Of a stretch of DNA of 64,000 nt, positions 18,501 through 27,586 are shown piece by piece (position 1 is the first letter of the stretch; each line of letters starts with the position of its first letter). This DNA comes from a virus. The stretch is from positions 1 to 64,000 of IMG/VR virus record IMGVR_UViG_3300026519_000009; one strand, given 5' to 3'. The position numbers and the translations under genes are program-made. A model generated the notes under the pieces. The model made no database searches. It saw only the letters and a list, made by a program, of their open reading frames with translations, and was not told the DNA's origin.

Positions 18501-21500
18501 TAATTCCTCCTAACCGTGAATATCCAAATGGTATAGTTGGTGTCACCGGCAATCCATCAATAGATACATTAAATGGTTTGTCGGTACCTGATTTACCAAG
18601 ATTTAGTTACTTCAGTGTCAATATTGATAATAGTAATGTTAGTTCGGATGGAGGAATGACTACGTATGCACCTGATGGATTACTCCCTCCGTTTTGGGAT
18701 CATACCCAGCAATTTGGAACTACATTAATATCGTTCGATAATTTGATTCGAACAGTATTTTTTAACTTTAGCACAGAAATAATAACACCTAATATTGATT
18801 TTATATTTGGTGATGCCGGGCCAGTTGAATGGGAATGGAGAGTTTCATCACAATTTTTATATGATCAGTTAACTATAGCGTATAGAATTGATCCGGTCAG
18901 ATATGTGTCATCAACGTTCGGCTTCAATTTAACAACAATTGCTGGATTACAAATAGACCGTAATATAAGAAACACTCCCAGTCATACGCGAACTACATTT
19001 CATGGTGATATTGCAAATAATACACCAGTAGTAAGCAATGGAACGAATCAATGGTATGTCAATTTTAATCGTTTTACCGGTTATGACTCTAATTTTTCCG
19101 ATTTTAACCAGTTATGGACGCAATGGACCGCACCACTTAGTTACCAGTTTGCTTCGTTTATTGATACGCCATCTTTAAGTATTGGACATCGGTTTGTGTC
19201 AATTTCTGAGTTCGACTATAATATAGCGGCAAAACGCTCACCCGGTGTTAATGATTATTGGTTAGACGCATTTAATGTTAATATTATACAGATACCGTTT
19301 GATATTCAACGATATGATAATCAGTTGGAATGGCGATTTGAACTATCTACTAATATAAATATTAGTAGAGAAATCAACTATTACGATGTACGAAATTATC
19401 AATTCTATGCCAATCCTATAACAAATGAATGCTTGTTATACACATGGGAAATTGAGTCTGTAAATGCATTCAATAAAGAATTTACAATATTGGGCGATCA
19501 AACCTATGTGTTTTCCGCAGGAAGGGAATTCACAATTTCGACATCGAGTGGTAATGATGGTACATATACAACAACACGGGCAAGATATGATGTAAATTCA
19601 AACACCACTACAATAACCGTTAATTCCATAATTACATCAACTGTTGCGAATGGATTGATAACAGCAAAATATCGTTCTTATATGTGGGATACCGGTGATA
19701 GTATTTACCTGTCCACCGCTGAAACCCTTCCCATACCATTAAGGGGCGATAACGCAAATGGCCTAACCGAATATTTTATTATAAAAATATCTGATACCGT
19801 ATTTAAAATTGCAAATACTCCACAAGATGCAATAACAAATACCCCTATTGTAATTACATCAACAGGAAGGCGCGATCAATTCGTAGGCGAAATAACAAGC
19901 ACATTCCTTGCGCCTAACTCAACCACTAATTGGAGAATATATCGCATAGATGAATCATCTTCACGAAAATTTAATACACCATATCAAGTGCAAGGATTTC
20001 AAACACTTATTGATATAGTTCGTGGCTATGCAACATTTGCAAATGATGTTGGGTGGGTATTCAATGAAGACAACTCACTTCGTGATCCCGATACTACGCG
20101 AGTCGTAAATTGGCAGGTCGAATTGGAACGACTAATTACATATGCTTACGGTAATCGTCAATTGCGCAGAAGCATTAATGATAGGTATGAGGTATCCGTA
20201 AATTCATCAACCGATATTTGGACATTTATTGAACCGAATCAATCGTTTATAACGGGCGATATAATTACTGTATTATCTTCTAATTCTATATTTCCGGTGC
20301 CGATTGCAAATGGTCTCAATTACTTCATAATCCGAGATTCCATAACTACATTTAGAATATCTGCAACTAGGCAAGATGCGCTAAATGGTATAGCACTTAA
20401 TATTTCGGCATCAAGTGGCGTAGGAACATTACAAATATCAACACCGAATACCAACGCTAATATCATTCAGCCTTTTGAATTAAATGCGTTTAGAAATGCG
20501 GCATGGTTGAATACGCCTACCGGAATTGTTTCCAATGTAATTACCGGTCCAAGTGAAGATATTAGAACCAATCAAACTATTTTTAATCAGAATGGTCAAC
20601 AGATCAGCGAATCGCATTTGAGGGTGTATCGCCAAGATAAACAAACAAAAATACAAATAATAGATGTTGATAATCCGGTATCAAATAATAATAACCCATT
20701 ACTTTCACAAGAATATAGTAATATTAATTTAGGTGGATTGCATTTGTTTACCGATTCATACGAACACATCATGATATTCAACAATTATAATACTGATGGC
20801 GTATTGCTGTATGATCCATTTATTGGGTTAAATGTATCGAAGTATGAAATGTTATTCAATAAACAGCCAGAATTTCTACATAGACCATCGGTTGGTGGGT
20901 ATACTATTGAAACATTTTTCAATCAAGGTACAAATTTAACCGAAAATATAGAAGCAAGCATTGAGAATCTTAGGTTTGCACATGATACCTATACTAATTT
21001 AGAAAGTAATTTAATGACTACACATTCAAGATTATCATTGGGGTATGAAGGAATAACCGATTATTTACTTAATCTAAATCTTTCCGAAAAATCACAATTT
21101 ATTTTTTGGCGTGGTCTTATTCAGTATAAAGGTTCGCGCAATGCGGTACAAGCATTTACACATTCAAGACGGTTTATTGATGCACAGATTGACGACTTCT
21201 GGGCAATAAAAGTTGGTGAATTTGGTAGTGTAAAGGAAAAAGAATATCCTGAGATATTTGTAACAACTTCCGATGCGCGATCAAATGAGCTTCGCCTCGA
21301 ATTTATAGATAATGATGCATTAGATACAAGCGTAGAAAGTACATTTACGCCAATTAAACTATCAAACGAAGAACGATGGTATAACCAGCCTGATCAAGTG
21401 CATATTTTACGTGATAAAGGAAATGCATTATTTTTTGATATGATTGTGAATAATTCAATAGTATGTTCGTTAACCCCTGGATCGCCCTCTAACTTAATTG

Positions 21501-23632
21501 AATCACCGGGTACATTCAATAACAAACTATACATTCGACATGATCTAGATGCAGATGCAATTGCAATTACTCATTTTAATAACACAACCAATTTATTAGA
21601 AACGTTGGTATTGGGGGTTGACTATAATATTATTAACAATAACATAATTGAATATATTATTGGACCACCAAGAGATTCAATTACAATCTGGGGAATGTTA
21701 CAGAATAATGATGCACAATCACCTGCACGAATTATTGATCACGCCTCGGAAACGCAAATTTCTCCCATTCAATTCTTTGATCCGGCACGGGGTATACATT
21801 ATTCTAATGCTATTCATAATATTGATTTGTTGAATGATACCGATCCCGCGCAATATACGAATACCATTAAAAATCAACCAATGGGTTCACCAGCAACCAC
21901 AGTTATAAATTCCACAATTTGGGAAAAATCATTTATTGGAACGACTTGGTGGAACACCAATAATTTAGACTATGTTCCTTATTATAGTAAAGAAATGCTA
22001 CCTAACACAACCGAACGATTCCGCAATTGGGGTGCGTTGGCTGATTGGTCAACCGTTTCCATATTTGAATGGGTTGAGTCAAACGTTCCACCGGATGAAT
22101 GGGATATTCTAGCGTTAAGTGAAGAAGGTGATTTATCAATACCAGAACACATACGCAAGTCAGGAACCGCTCGGCGCGTGTTATTTGAACAAAATAATGC
22201 AGGGGGTTTTATTGTTGCAGTTGATAAAATCGAAGAACAATATGTGGCGACTGAAGGAACAGAAACAGCAACCACGTTTGAATTTTCAGTTCCAGTTGGA
22301 AACTTTAAAGAAACGGGTAGTCCGCTCATGTATATTGTTGATGTATATATTAATGGAAAATTATATAAAGAGAATGATATCTTAACCTTTCCATATATTG
22401 TCGATAAGGTAAACATTAAAGAAGCCGATATTATTCACTTCGTTCAACCGATTCCAACCGATCAGACTATAATTGATGCTGAAATAATAGCGGGTAATAT
22501 GCGACAGGAGTATGAATTTTCCAGAATAACAACCTTTAATGAAATAGGCACGGAAGTAACAACATATTATTTTTGGGTAGAAAATAAGAAAACTAGACCC
22601 ATTAATCGGAATCGTTCAATGTCAATATCTGAGGCCGCAACCCAATTAATAGACATTCCTTCGGCACATATGTTTTTTCAAGAAGTACGACCGACCGAAA
22701 CAATAACATTGGATGATACAATACTACCACGAACCGAATTACATACGGTAATTGGTGGTAGTCCGATAGCTACCTTTTATCCGACAGATTTGCCAATTGC
22801 GTCAACCACCAATCTTTTAGTGGAAGTTAATGGCGTGGATTTACCGAATAATGGTATATATTTTACAGTGGGGGGGTCGCCCAATGGAATTACAATGATA
22901 AACCCACTCCCAAGTGGTAACAATTTAATGGCAGGTGACATTATACGCATATCATATAATGGAGTGAATACCAATTCACTAATATTACCATATCGTCAAA
23001 CCCAATGTATTATTCGTGGATTGCAAGGTATAGTGAATGCGGATCGTAGATATACTATTAGGTTCACGCGAGACTTCACTTTGCGTGATAACTTAACTAT
23101 TGTTGATAATGATGAACATATACAATTAAACAACGTACACGAAGAATGGAAGTTATTCAGGGAAAGTCAGCAATTTAACATTGATCGATATATGTGGGAT
23201 AATATAACGGAATCCATTGTTAAATTTAAGCTATTGCAACCAAGCGTGCGCGTTCCATCATTTGAGCGCGAATTATATGATTTACAATACAACACTGATA
23301 CACAATATGGTCTGGAAGACGGACAAGCCTTCGTAAATGGTGAGTTGGCGCTGGGTAGCGTATTGGGATATTTAAATGATCCAAATGTGGACTTTTCGCC
23401 AATAGATATTAATGCCTTTTTTAATAACAATAGTTTTGATACACCTGCTGAAATAATTATTGCGATGGATACTATATATAATACATTTTTATTCACCGAT
23501 GTGAATCGAATATTCTTCTCTGTGTTGGCTGATGCTTTTAGTACAAAATCTAAATACCCAGGATTGTTTAAAACATCAATGGTAAGTTTACATGGGGTGC
23601 AACCATTTCAAACCGCGTTATTTGATGATTAA
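12587..23632 (+). CDS. giant baseplate/tail virion protein in the gp7 position
   Basis: 3681 residues from a GTG start with GGAGAG upstream. It lies right after gp6, where T4 has gp7 (1032 residues), so a wedge or tail-tip role is likely. The N-terminal region has SETFNWVPPIDINKIINYRD and YYWVDT (about 126-148), a pattern I associate with very large structural proteins of marine T4-like phages. Several beta modules of a GD...NDGTY...TTITV type occur at about 203-255, 1610-1700, 1800-1860 and 2295-2350; they recur in the next gene. Trp/Tyr-rich repeats (YWWNTTTS) also occur. No enzyme motif is seen. The frame is unbroken over 11 kb. Confidence 0.8.
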   Translation: MPSDNKTDYMIKFMDLLELLPEPYQSDVNISVVNNLFNRFLTKKETVRVSGYIGVGNQNALTPRRIKENDIHRQAFQLQPILYDKIGTIEHMASWKDIQNETTRLGINIDDFATWGASETFNWVPPIDINKIINYRDYYWVDTVGSQPQYITVRSRCAVATSLANFWGQIITQYGELFPITEIREIDDTSALQTYSIVSINTGTGNVVITGDATTDIVNGNFFNISSTLNNNGTYQVNMAPVYDGVTNTTTLDVSGLIADENIGLVTLRRYDKLVIGPNDNTPTGDYSTLFEEGFVFFMRQPTNPEQNNQFVTVISSTFDPNNANTIVKIGLTTTDNTVAASSMVSLVEQNAIYVDARNCQCGVGVDGWDDGVLWDDNPSNPIWGDAEGALGSPIPDGISDYQNLINRISNAGPPALPGIQNELWFDTIGDILYQYDTVGGWKIIWNSFSTLLSDVTGQVLWDLSQNCDEAIRIPAMDQWILENKWVHKNDITNFASVRRATQPIIEYDWDLELNEWTFTKYRWGYRSETNGTFIETTELPPFIELEEIVWWELDTTDITNSTVILDSRYGDQSACFAANTRFHIGNTIINEVDYVEYKKPSIASMFPYRTYVKFKTPIVGSTGDFSIGTPNSLSLTPVVTKQGDLWGGYGVHWIFLGANDTVPVPHQTDNPDVAILDTALVSTIGSPPIYETRESLYAQEFQLLAPSTTILELSNIVPTNDTRSLQRKALYNFDDIRVYLSDITNGNIVRQFGTYEEIGEVVVDIIGIDDVLNEFIIGEDYSTLYTAGDTIRLQENNTVGTQDYTVAGGASNPNRIRVTTALAGISITGQIVNISNPVTTELYPNIDFVNTRNISIYVRGIRFLTPVLGGQNVTIEVGEASINELDRHALRVRTIEDEAQYNIVGDLAISTIKYRKVEQVKTSDNQYPLFDIFTATGEAANRANPIFGYKTSNTAPINQTGLRIVFDASTLVYEFDQFILDADNSELFAYRDYSNKKTDFWYNPETNEMLFWHGTEWSSRTAMSEHYRNAVISSIEPSLIDRAINGLYWYNTTTNTLFIRSIDPISNIGTWNPILDIDTTTTDTNLQTIWKGGLNNDQYVPERVDWLNRTNSEYNTEMSAFIDGRVNTLLTGDTTLSIADATTQASIDWFTSQENVLSPTGIWVGDWEIPDPLYHNNLHENKKCITSRDLLTHFTTIIESQPTIPGFNGDKNAMFNLIPTTGVNFALGGTIKEFNDGFDTFLSSTFVNNVTPRRLIEFAHDQYESLLNSIKESYRANAVRLFTDLSPNNIVNISGYISNEIIAIHELNDAAAFIYGDSTTFNDIPGANDLGVRNWIATLPYLRLLHRRLPVRIINEVLSLDEIIHHDGHRGAYSLTDTAENVIVQLIINTDDNRNGIDTLGRNSIANPPNNIADFAAEFNTDANNRGGVYWWNTTTSILYRYTVAESGTNTPILDYPDGTLWMDLTLGNEVLRIKSTSTSGVISWDVADGLSVGDGRFHNGTTVNDFNTATVSTWQEVNLNNLLGDLIFELETRLYNNAPNNPQLSYNTSLVETTYPNDHALYLEQAFLDHVSQLNIQTPYQNTAFNISDPFTWNYKHSAGGGGFAILEADGLTNSFLISGNQLFFFDPCSASATGSPITYPACVPGGTTATFYIKNSGGNDGIWTTLSSTVGDFTAFYDILTNTTRIFVQGNVMDDATGIIHIGLLPSQISSTTPNNLNDGSESGGDWRDLYTKLYNTPYPNLEPWKLQGYIDKPTWWDAEYLNTNALQWGDRVWKYKHGFELISADNLSNDSVDGIHGSFNISGNFNTVFTTGHSFTIDSSIGSPNNDGTYITGMREIITNVNIGSAGTASIEIDDVSNLATAIYLPSMIFSVIQTPVLPAINNTITKTYSITSVNKIGSIFTIAVAEEILVGDIIPATSVINGALYLPTSNITKVKIAGAVTTSSGNGRLIKSDSFGLGMWENIRIGVIPPNREYPNGIVGVTGNPSIDTLNGLSVPDLPRFSYFSVNIDNSNVSSDGGMTTYAPDGLLPPFWDHTQQFGTTLISFDNLIRTVFFNFSTEIITPNIDFIFGDAGPVEWEWRVSSQFLYDQLTIAYRIDPVRYVSSTFGFNLTTIAGLQIDRNIRNTPSHTRTTFHGDIANNTPVVSNGTNQWYVNFNRFTGYDSNFSDFNQLWTQWTAPLSYQFASFIDTPSLSIGHRFVSISEFDYNIAAKRSPGVNDYWLDAFNVNIIQIPFDIQRYDNQLEWRFELSTNINISREINYYDVRNYQFYANPITNECLLYTWEIESVNAFNKEFTILGDQTYVFSAGREFTISTSSGNDGTYTTTRARYDVNSNTTTITVNSIITSTVANGLITAKYRSYMWDTGDSIYLSTAETLPIPLRGDNANGLTEYFIIKISDTVFKIANTPQDAITNTPIVITSTGRRDQFVGEITSTFLAPNSTTNWRIYRIDESSSRKFNTPYQVQGFQTLIDIVRGYATFANDVGWVFNEDNSLRDPDTTRVVNWQVELERLITYAYGNRQLRRSINDRYEVSVNSSTDIWTFIEPNQSFITGDIITVLSSNSIFPVPIANGLNYFIIRDSITTFRISATRQDALNGIALNISASSGVGTLQISTPNTNANIIQPFELNAFRNAAWLNTPTGIVSNVITGPSEDIRTNQTIFNQNGQQISESHLRVYRQDKQTKIQIIDVDNPVSNNNNPLLSQEYSNINLGGLHLFTDSYEHIMIFNNYNTDGVLLYDPFIGLNVSKYEMLFNKQPEFLHRPSVGGYTIETFFNQGTNLTENIEASIENLRFAHDTYTNLESNLMTTHSRLSLGYEGITDYLLNLNLSEKSQFIFWRGLIQYKGSRNAVQAFTHSRRFIDAQIDDFWAIKVGEFGSVKEKEYPEIFVTTSDARSNELRLEFIDNDALDTSVESTFTPIKLSNEERWYNQPDQVHILRDKGNALFFDMIVNNSIVCSLTPGSPSNLIESPGTFNNKLYIRHDLDADAIAITHFNNTTNLLETLVLGVDYNIINNNIIEYIIGPPRDSITIWGMLQNNDAQSPARIIDHASETQISPIQFFDPARGIHYSNAIHNIDLLNDTDPAQYTNTIKNQPMGSPATTVINSTIWEKSFIGTTWWNTNNLDYVPYYSKEMLPNTTERFRNWGALADWSTVSIFEWVESNVPPDEWDILALSEEGDLSIPEHIRKSGTARRVLFEQNNAGGFIVAVDKIEEQYVATEGTETATTFEFSVPVGNFKETGSPLMYIVDVYINGKLYKENDILTFPYIVDKVNIKEADIIHFVQPIPTDQTIIDAEIIAGNMRQEYEFSRITTFNEIGTEVTTYYFWVENKKTRPINRNRSMSISEAATQLIDIPSAHMFFQEVRPTETITLDDTILPRTELHTVIGGSPIATFYPTDLPIASTTNLLVEVNGVDLPNNGIYFTVGGSPNGITMINPLPSGNNLMAGDIIRISYNGVNTNSLILPYRQTQCIIRGLQGIVNADRRYTIRFTRDFTLRDNLTIVDNDEHIQLNNVHEEWKLFRESQQFNIDRYMWDNITESIVKFKLLQPSVRVPSFERELYDLQYNTDTQYGLEDGQAFVNGELALGSVLGYLNDPNVDFSPIDINAFFNNNSFDTPAEIIIAMDTIYNTFLFTDVNRIFFSVLADAFSTKSKYPGLFKTSMVSLHGVQPFQTALFDD

Positions 23633-23640
23633 CCAAATAG

Positions 23641-23705
23641 CCGAAATGCCACCACCAATTCAGCAAGCCGAATTGGTGGTGGCATTTCGGAAAATTAGAT
23701 AAATA
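23641..23705. repeat. hairpin-promoter cassette, copy 7
   Basis: A perfect 21-bp stem, CCGAAATGCCACCACCAATT plus C (23641-23661) with 23670-23690, then GATAAATA (23698-23705) facing the next gene rightward. Confidence 0.85.
23698..23705 (+). promoter_or_regulatory. late-promoter-like GATAAATA
   Basis: 35 nt before the ATG at 23741. Confidence 0.5.
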
Positions 23706-23740
23706 TAATATGCAACATATAAAATAACCGGATATTCTAA

Positions 23741-25759
23741 ATGACTGATAATATTAAAACATTAGACCCAGTACAGGGATTAATTGATTATGTAAATGAT
23801 GTAAAACCATTTCATACTAAAGTTATAGAAACGTTGGTAGAATATGTTGGGTTTGAATCGGTTAATACTACCATAAGTGAACAATACATAATGGAAATCG
23901 GGTTAAATTATGGATATAATACACCCATAAGCGAATGTATTAATGCGATAGACGGACAAACCATTATTAATACTACGATACCAGTTCGTTCCAATATTAC
24001 GTTTATTGGCAGCCCACCGCTGCAATTATATGATTTTAATGATACTATAGTGTATGTTAATGGCATATTACAAGCGGAGTCATTAGACGGTGGCAGCCCA
24101 CCCACGGGTGATTACACTATATCCGGTCCAAATCAAATAACGTTTACCAATCCTCTTATGGATGGTGATGAGGTAAAAATATATACGTTTACACATTTAC
24201 AACAAGCACCAGATCAATGCTTGTTGGGTGGGTATGGTACAAATGGATTTGACTTTCCAACTAATATTCCAGTATTGTCGCCTGATATGTCAATATCATT
24301 ACCGGCATTCCCAGCAATTAGCGCCAATACACTAATTGTGTTGGGTGATCAAACAAAATTATTCAATCCAAATAAAAATTTAACGTTTCAATTAAATAGC
24401 TATATTGAAAATCCAATACTTGGAACTATGGTTAGTGATGCTAGCAATACAGGTTCTTTTATTGTAATTAACGCAACGGTAACGCCACGCACACTGGTGA
24501 CAACAGAATATACTACCATAACACTTTCCGGTTTGACATTGATACCACCAGCAGTGCCCGCTGATCCAAATGAAAAATATGTTTCCATAATATCACTCGG
24601 CGGAATATCATATAACGGTATATTATCCTATAGTAATACCTTCGAGACAATAAATGCTGGTTCGCCACCGAATGAGGTACAAGTGCCGGACGAAGGGCAT
24701 ATATCCATACCTATTGTGGGTATTAATGGTGGTTCGCCCGGTTCGTTTGTAATATCTGGTGATTTTAGAGGGAGTAATCTATTTGAACAAGATACCTTTA
24801 TTGTATCAAACTCAATAGGTAATGATGGTACATATGTTATATCTAATATATCATATGATATGGTAATGAATGAAACAACATTAACCACCTCAAGTACTAT
24901 CACCGAGTTAACGATTAGTGGAAATATATCGTTAATAATACCGGCAAATGTATTTTTAATTTCAGGCGATTACACAGAATTTTTTAAACAAGGAACGGTA
25001 ATTCGTGTACTATCAGGGAGTGTAATTGGTATATACACAACATTAATATCCTTTTTCAACAATAACAAAACATACATTAGGGTATTTGAAGATATTATTA
25101 ATGATCCCGGCGCTGATATAATAGGAACAGTTACATCACCCGATGGAATTATAGTGAGCGGTGATCAATCAGGAACATATCTTACAGGTACCGCGTTTAA
25201 TATATCGTCATCGCTGTTAAATAATGGTAGCTTTACCACAACCACTAATTCTACATATGATATAATAAATGATGAAACTACAATCCTTGTCAATGAGGCG
25301 TTAGATACAACGGATATTACCGGGAATATCCATGAATTTATAAGCGGTAACTTAGAAATCCTATCACCAGGATTTGGACAAACTTCACTTATTTGCGAAG
25401 AACTTCCAGACACTTTAATTAAAATAGGATTCATCGATACTCTTACAGTACAAACTACAACGGGTGGATCACCAAGTATACCAATGTTTCAATATGTTAT
25501 TATAAATACGTCTAATACAATTGGAAGCCCAATAGGCGTGAATTCAATATCAGTGCATGGGGATGCAACAAATGACATTATTAATGGAAACACGATAACT
25601 ATTATACATTCTACTTTTTCACCAAGTAATGATGGAATATATACGATATCATCCAACCCAACATATAATATCGGTGAGAATTTTACAACGTTTAATGTGT
25701 TAGAAGGTATAAATAATGTAGGTAATTCAGGTGGTTGGATTGAAGGAATTTTGCAATAA
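23741..25759 (+). CDS. virion structural protein with repeated GD/NDGTY beta modules
   Basis: 672 residues. The N-terminal 60 residues (DPVQGLIDYVNDVKPFHTKV) resemble the start of tail proteins that dock on a baseplate. The rest is a chain of roughly 60-residue modules beginning with (S/H)GD and containing NDGTY or NNGSF, then a TT(I/L)TV strand: about 340-395, 470-525 and 603-660, with weaker copies near 205 and 407. The same module type is in the upstream giant protein. Position suggests a baseplate periphery or fibre-anchoring role; no firm T4 equivalent is claimed. Confidence 0.75.
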   Translation: MTDNIKTLDPVQGLIDYVNDVKPFHTKVIETLVEYVGFESVNTTISEQYIMEIGLNYGYNTPISECINAIDGQTIINTTIPVRSNITFIGSPPLQLYDFNDTIVYVNGILQAESLDGGSPPTGDYTISGPNQITFTNPLMDGDEVKIYTFTHLQQAPDQCLLGGYGTNGFDFPTNIPVLSPDMSISLPAFPAISANTLIVLGDQTKLFNPNKNLTFQLNSYIENPILGTMVSDASNTGSFIVINATVTPRTLVTTEYTTITLSGLTLIPPAVPADPNEKYVSIISLGGISYNGILSYSNTFETINAGSPPNEVQVPDEGHISIPIVGINGGSPGSFVISGDFRGSNLFEQDTFIVSNSIGNDGTYVISNISYDMVMNETTLTTSSTITELTISGNISLIIPANVFLISGDYTEFFKQGTVIRVLSGSVIGIYTTLISFFNNNKTYIRVFEDIINDPGADIIGTVTSPDGIIVSGDQSGTYLTGTAFNISSSLLNNGSFTTTTNSTYDIINDETTILVNEALDTTDITGNIHEFISGNLEILSPGFGQTSLICEELPDTLIKIGFIDTLTVQTTTGGSPSIPMFQYVIINTSNTIGSPIGVNSISVHGDATNDIINGNTITIIHSTFSPSNDGIYTISSNPTYNIGENFTTFNVLEGINNVGNSGGWIEGILQ

Positions 25760-25769
25760 GGAATATAAT

Positions 25770-26003
25770 ATGGAACGATTTAATACAACAGATATTATTT
25801 TAGCATCGGTGCTTGACTTAGCAGGGGCTGAATTAATTGATATTGAAATAAACGGTAACAAGGGAACGTTTATTTTTTCAAACGTAAACGATGAACTTAT
25901 TTTCAAATATGACCTTGCCAAATGCATGGTTGAACCAATTGCGTTTAATAACAAAATAAAACAATTAACAACAAGCGTTCGTCGAAAATTAAAACGTAAA
26001 TAA
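25770..26003 (+). CDS. DUF5659-like small protein
   Basis: 77 residues from MERFNTTDIILASVLDLAGA, 10 nt after the previous stop with AAGGA as ribosome binding site. The pattern F-T-D--LAS-L---G with GTFIFSN and a KQLTTSVRRKLKRK C-terminus fits DUF5659, found in many phages. Its function is unknown. It is probably in one transcript with the preceding structural gene. Confidence 0.7.
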   Translation: MERFNTTDIILASVLDLAGAELIDIEINGNKGTFIFSNVNDELIFKYDLAKCMVEPIAFNNKIKQLTTSVRRKLKRK

Positions 26004-26061
26004 TTTTAAAAATGTTTAAGTAAGTCAATTCAAAAACACTTTTTATGGATTAAAAAAATCA

Positions 26062-26069
26062 CATAAATA
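26062..26069 (+). promoter_or_regulatory. late-promoter-like CATAAATA
   Basis: CATAAATA 27 nt upstream of the ATG at 26097, with AGGAGCG between. No hairpin cassette accompanies it, so the promoter motif also exists outside cassettes. Confidence 0.4.
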
Positions 26070-26096
26070 TAATGAAATATAGGAGCGTTCGCCATA

Positions 26097-27284
26097 ATGC
26101 ACAGTAATATACCAGTTTTAATATCAGGACATGTCCTGATTGAAGATGATCTTGGAAACGTTTTGTTAGATAAAGAGAATGCCGTTCACCCACAAAATAT
26201 GTCAAGAATAATTGCACGTGCATTAAGTAACGAAAGTAATTTTCGCATTAATCGTATTGCATATGGGAACGGTGGGACAAATATAGATGCCGCATTTAAT
26301 ATCACATTTAACCCACCTAATGATGGCCAGCCACCCGATGTGCAAACGTGGGAATCCCGATTATACAACGAAACTTATTCCGAAATAGTAGATGATAGCA
26401 ATACAGCATTGTTGGGTACCGATCCAGGTAGTGCCGGTCCAAGCGTAGGAACACGTCCAGGAGGAGGGGCAAATCCAAGTGGTGACCCAGCATCAATCAC
26501 ACATGTTTCCGGCCCCGGAACACGAAGTAGGGAACTTGGTCTAACTTCTGAGGTTCTAATAGTATCAGTATTAAATCCATCCGAACCAACCGGTCAGTTT
26601 GCAAATGATCAAACATTAAGCAATATTAATTCACCGTTTACATTCGATGAATTGGCGCTATTTACAACTGGTCAACAAGCCGCCGCCTCATCCGGTTCAC
26701 AAGATATTGATGTTGGTAATAAAACTTCAACCGATCTTACTAATCTAGTAATGGGTACCACATATACCTTTCAAATCGCCGTAGATGCAGCTACCTCCGC
26801 GCCCATATCATATACCACAGTCTCATTAACACCACCAACCGCCACCACCACCTTCGGTGAACTATGCGAAGCATTAAATAATATTACGGGTGCTACAGGT
26901 ATTGCGTGGGGTGTATCAACACCACTACCCAGCTTAACCACTTGTTCAATTACAGATACAACATTTGGTACGTACCCATCAATTGAAGGGCTACAGACCT
27001 TTGGCTTTTTAAGGTTTACTAGTGGAACCGCTGGAAATACATCGAAAATTAGGGTTATTGGGGATGGTAGTCCTACCGATTTGTTCGTTGGTTTAGCAGG
27101 CACAGTGGTAACACCAGCAGCCGATGGAAATGATAAGGGTGTTCAAAATAACGCAACCAATCCATCAACAGAACAAGAGCGAATGTTAACACATTTAATA
27201 TTCGCACCTATAATTAAGGCGGCCAATAGAACACTTACGATAACGTATACACTCACGGTTGCGGTTGGACGAACGCAAACCTAA
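26097..27284 (+). CDS. virion structural protein, probably baseplate or fibre
   Basis: 395 residues. Residues 1-60 (VLISGHVLIEDDLGNVLLDK, then ENAVHPQNMSRIIARALSNE) resemble N-termini of phage structural proteins that carry an 'H-V-IED-G--L-DK-NAVHP-NM' pattern. The middle is Gly/Pro/Ser-rich (GTRPGGGANPSGDPAS), and the C-terminus is a beta-rich domain ending ITYTLTVAVGR. It closes the rightward baseplate block. The exact role is unknown. Confidence 0.7.
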   Translation: MHSNIPVLISGHVLIEDDLGNVLLDKENAVHPQNMSRIIARALSNESNFRINRIAYGNGGTNIDAAFNITFNPPNDGQPPDVQTWESRLYNETYSEIVDDSNTALLGTDPGSAGPSVGTRPGGGANPSGDPASITHVSGPGTRSRELGLTSEVLIVSVLNPSEPTGQFANDQTLSNINSPFTFDELALFTTGQQAAASSGSQDIDVGNKTSTDLTNLVMGTTYTFQIAVDAATSAPISYTTVSLTPPTATTTFGELCEALNNITGATGIAWGVSTPLPSLTTCSITDTTFGTYPSIEGLQTFGFLRFTSGTAGNTSKIRVIGDGSPTDLFVGLAGTVVTPAADGNDKGVQNNATNPSTEQERMLTHLIFAPIIKAANRTLTITYTLTVAVGRTQT

Positions 27285-27308
27285 ATTCGCAGTGATATGG
27301 AACAGATT

Positions 27309-27372
27309 TGAAGCGAGCACTTCCAATTCGGTAAGCTGAATTTGGTTGTGCTCGCCCGGTAATTTAGATAAT
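27309..27372. repeat. degenerate cassette between convergent genes, copy 8
   Basis: GAAGCGAGCACTTCCAATTC, then a mismatched second arm and CGGTAATTTAGATAATG. The inverted left end has lost the promoter (GATAATGC). It sits between a rightward and a leftward gene end. Confidence 0.6.
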
Positions 27373-27385
27373 GCGTTAGCAATCG

Positions 27386-27586
27386 CTATTTCAACAATGC
27401 GTTGTGAATTGTTTTGGCAGTAGTATATCCATCTACCCATTTATCGAATAAATCACGTTCCGAGCAGCAATTATATATATTACATGATAAACCATGTTCT
27501 TCAAAAAAAGCAACCCACCCAAGATTATAAGCATGTTCTTCTGGTGTTGGTGTAATCGGTTCATTATTTAAACTATTCATGCGCAT
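27386..27586 (-). CDS. ribosome modulation factor-like protein
   Basis: 66 residues. The pattern AYNLGWVAFFEEHGL, then NIYN, and DKWVDGYTTAK matches the RMF/CrpP-like layout (A--.G..A....G......Y........W..G...A). Bacterial RMF (55 residues) dimerises and silences ribosomes. The start overlaps the prs stop, so it is coupled to prs. With bS21 at 2.4 kb this would be a second ribosome-directed phage protein. The assignment rests on spacing of a few residues and is tentative. Confidence 0.55.
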   Translation of the reverse strand: MRMNSLNNEPITPTPEEHAYNLGWVAFFEEHGLSCNIYNCCSERDLFDKWVDGYTTAKTIHNALLK

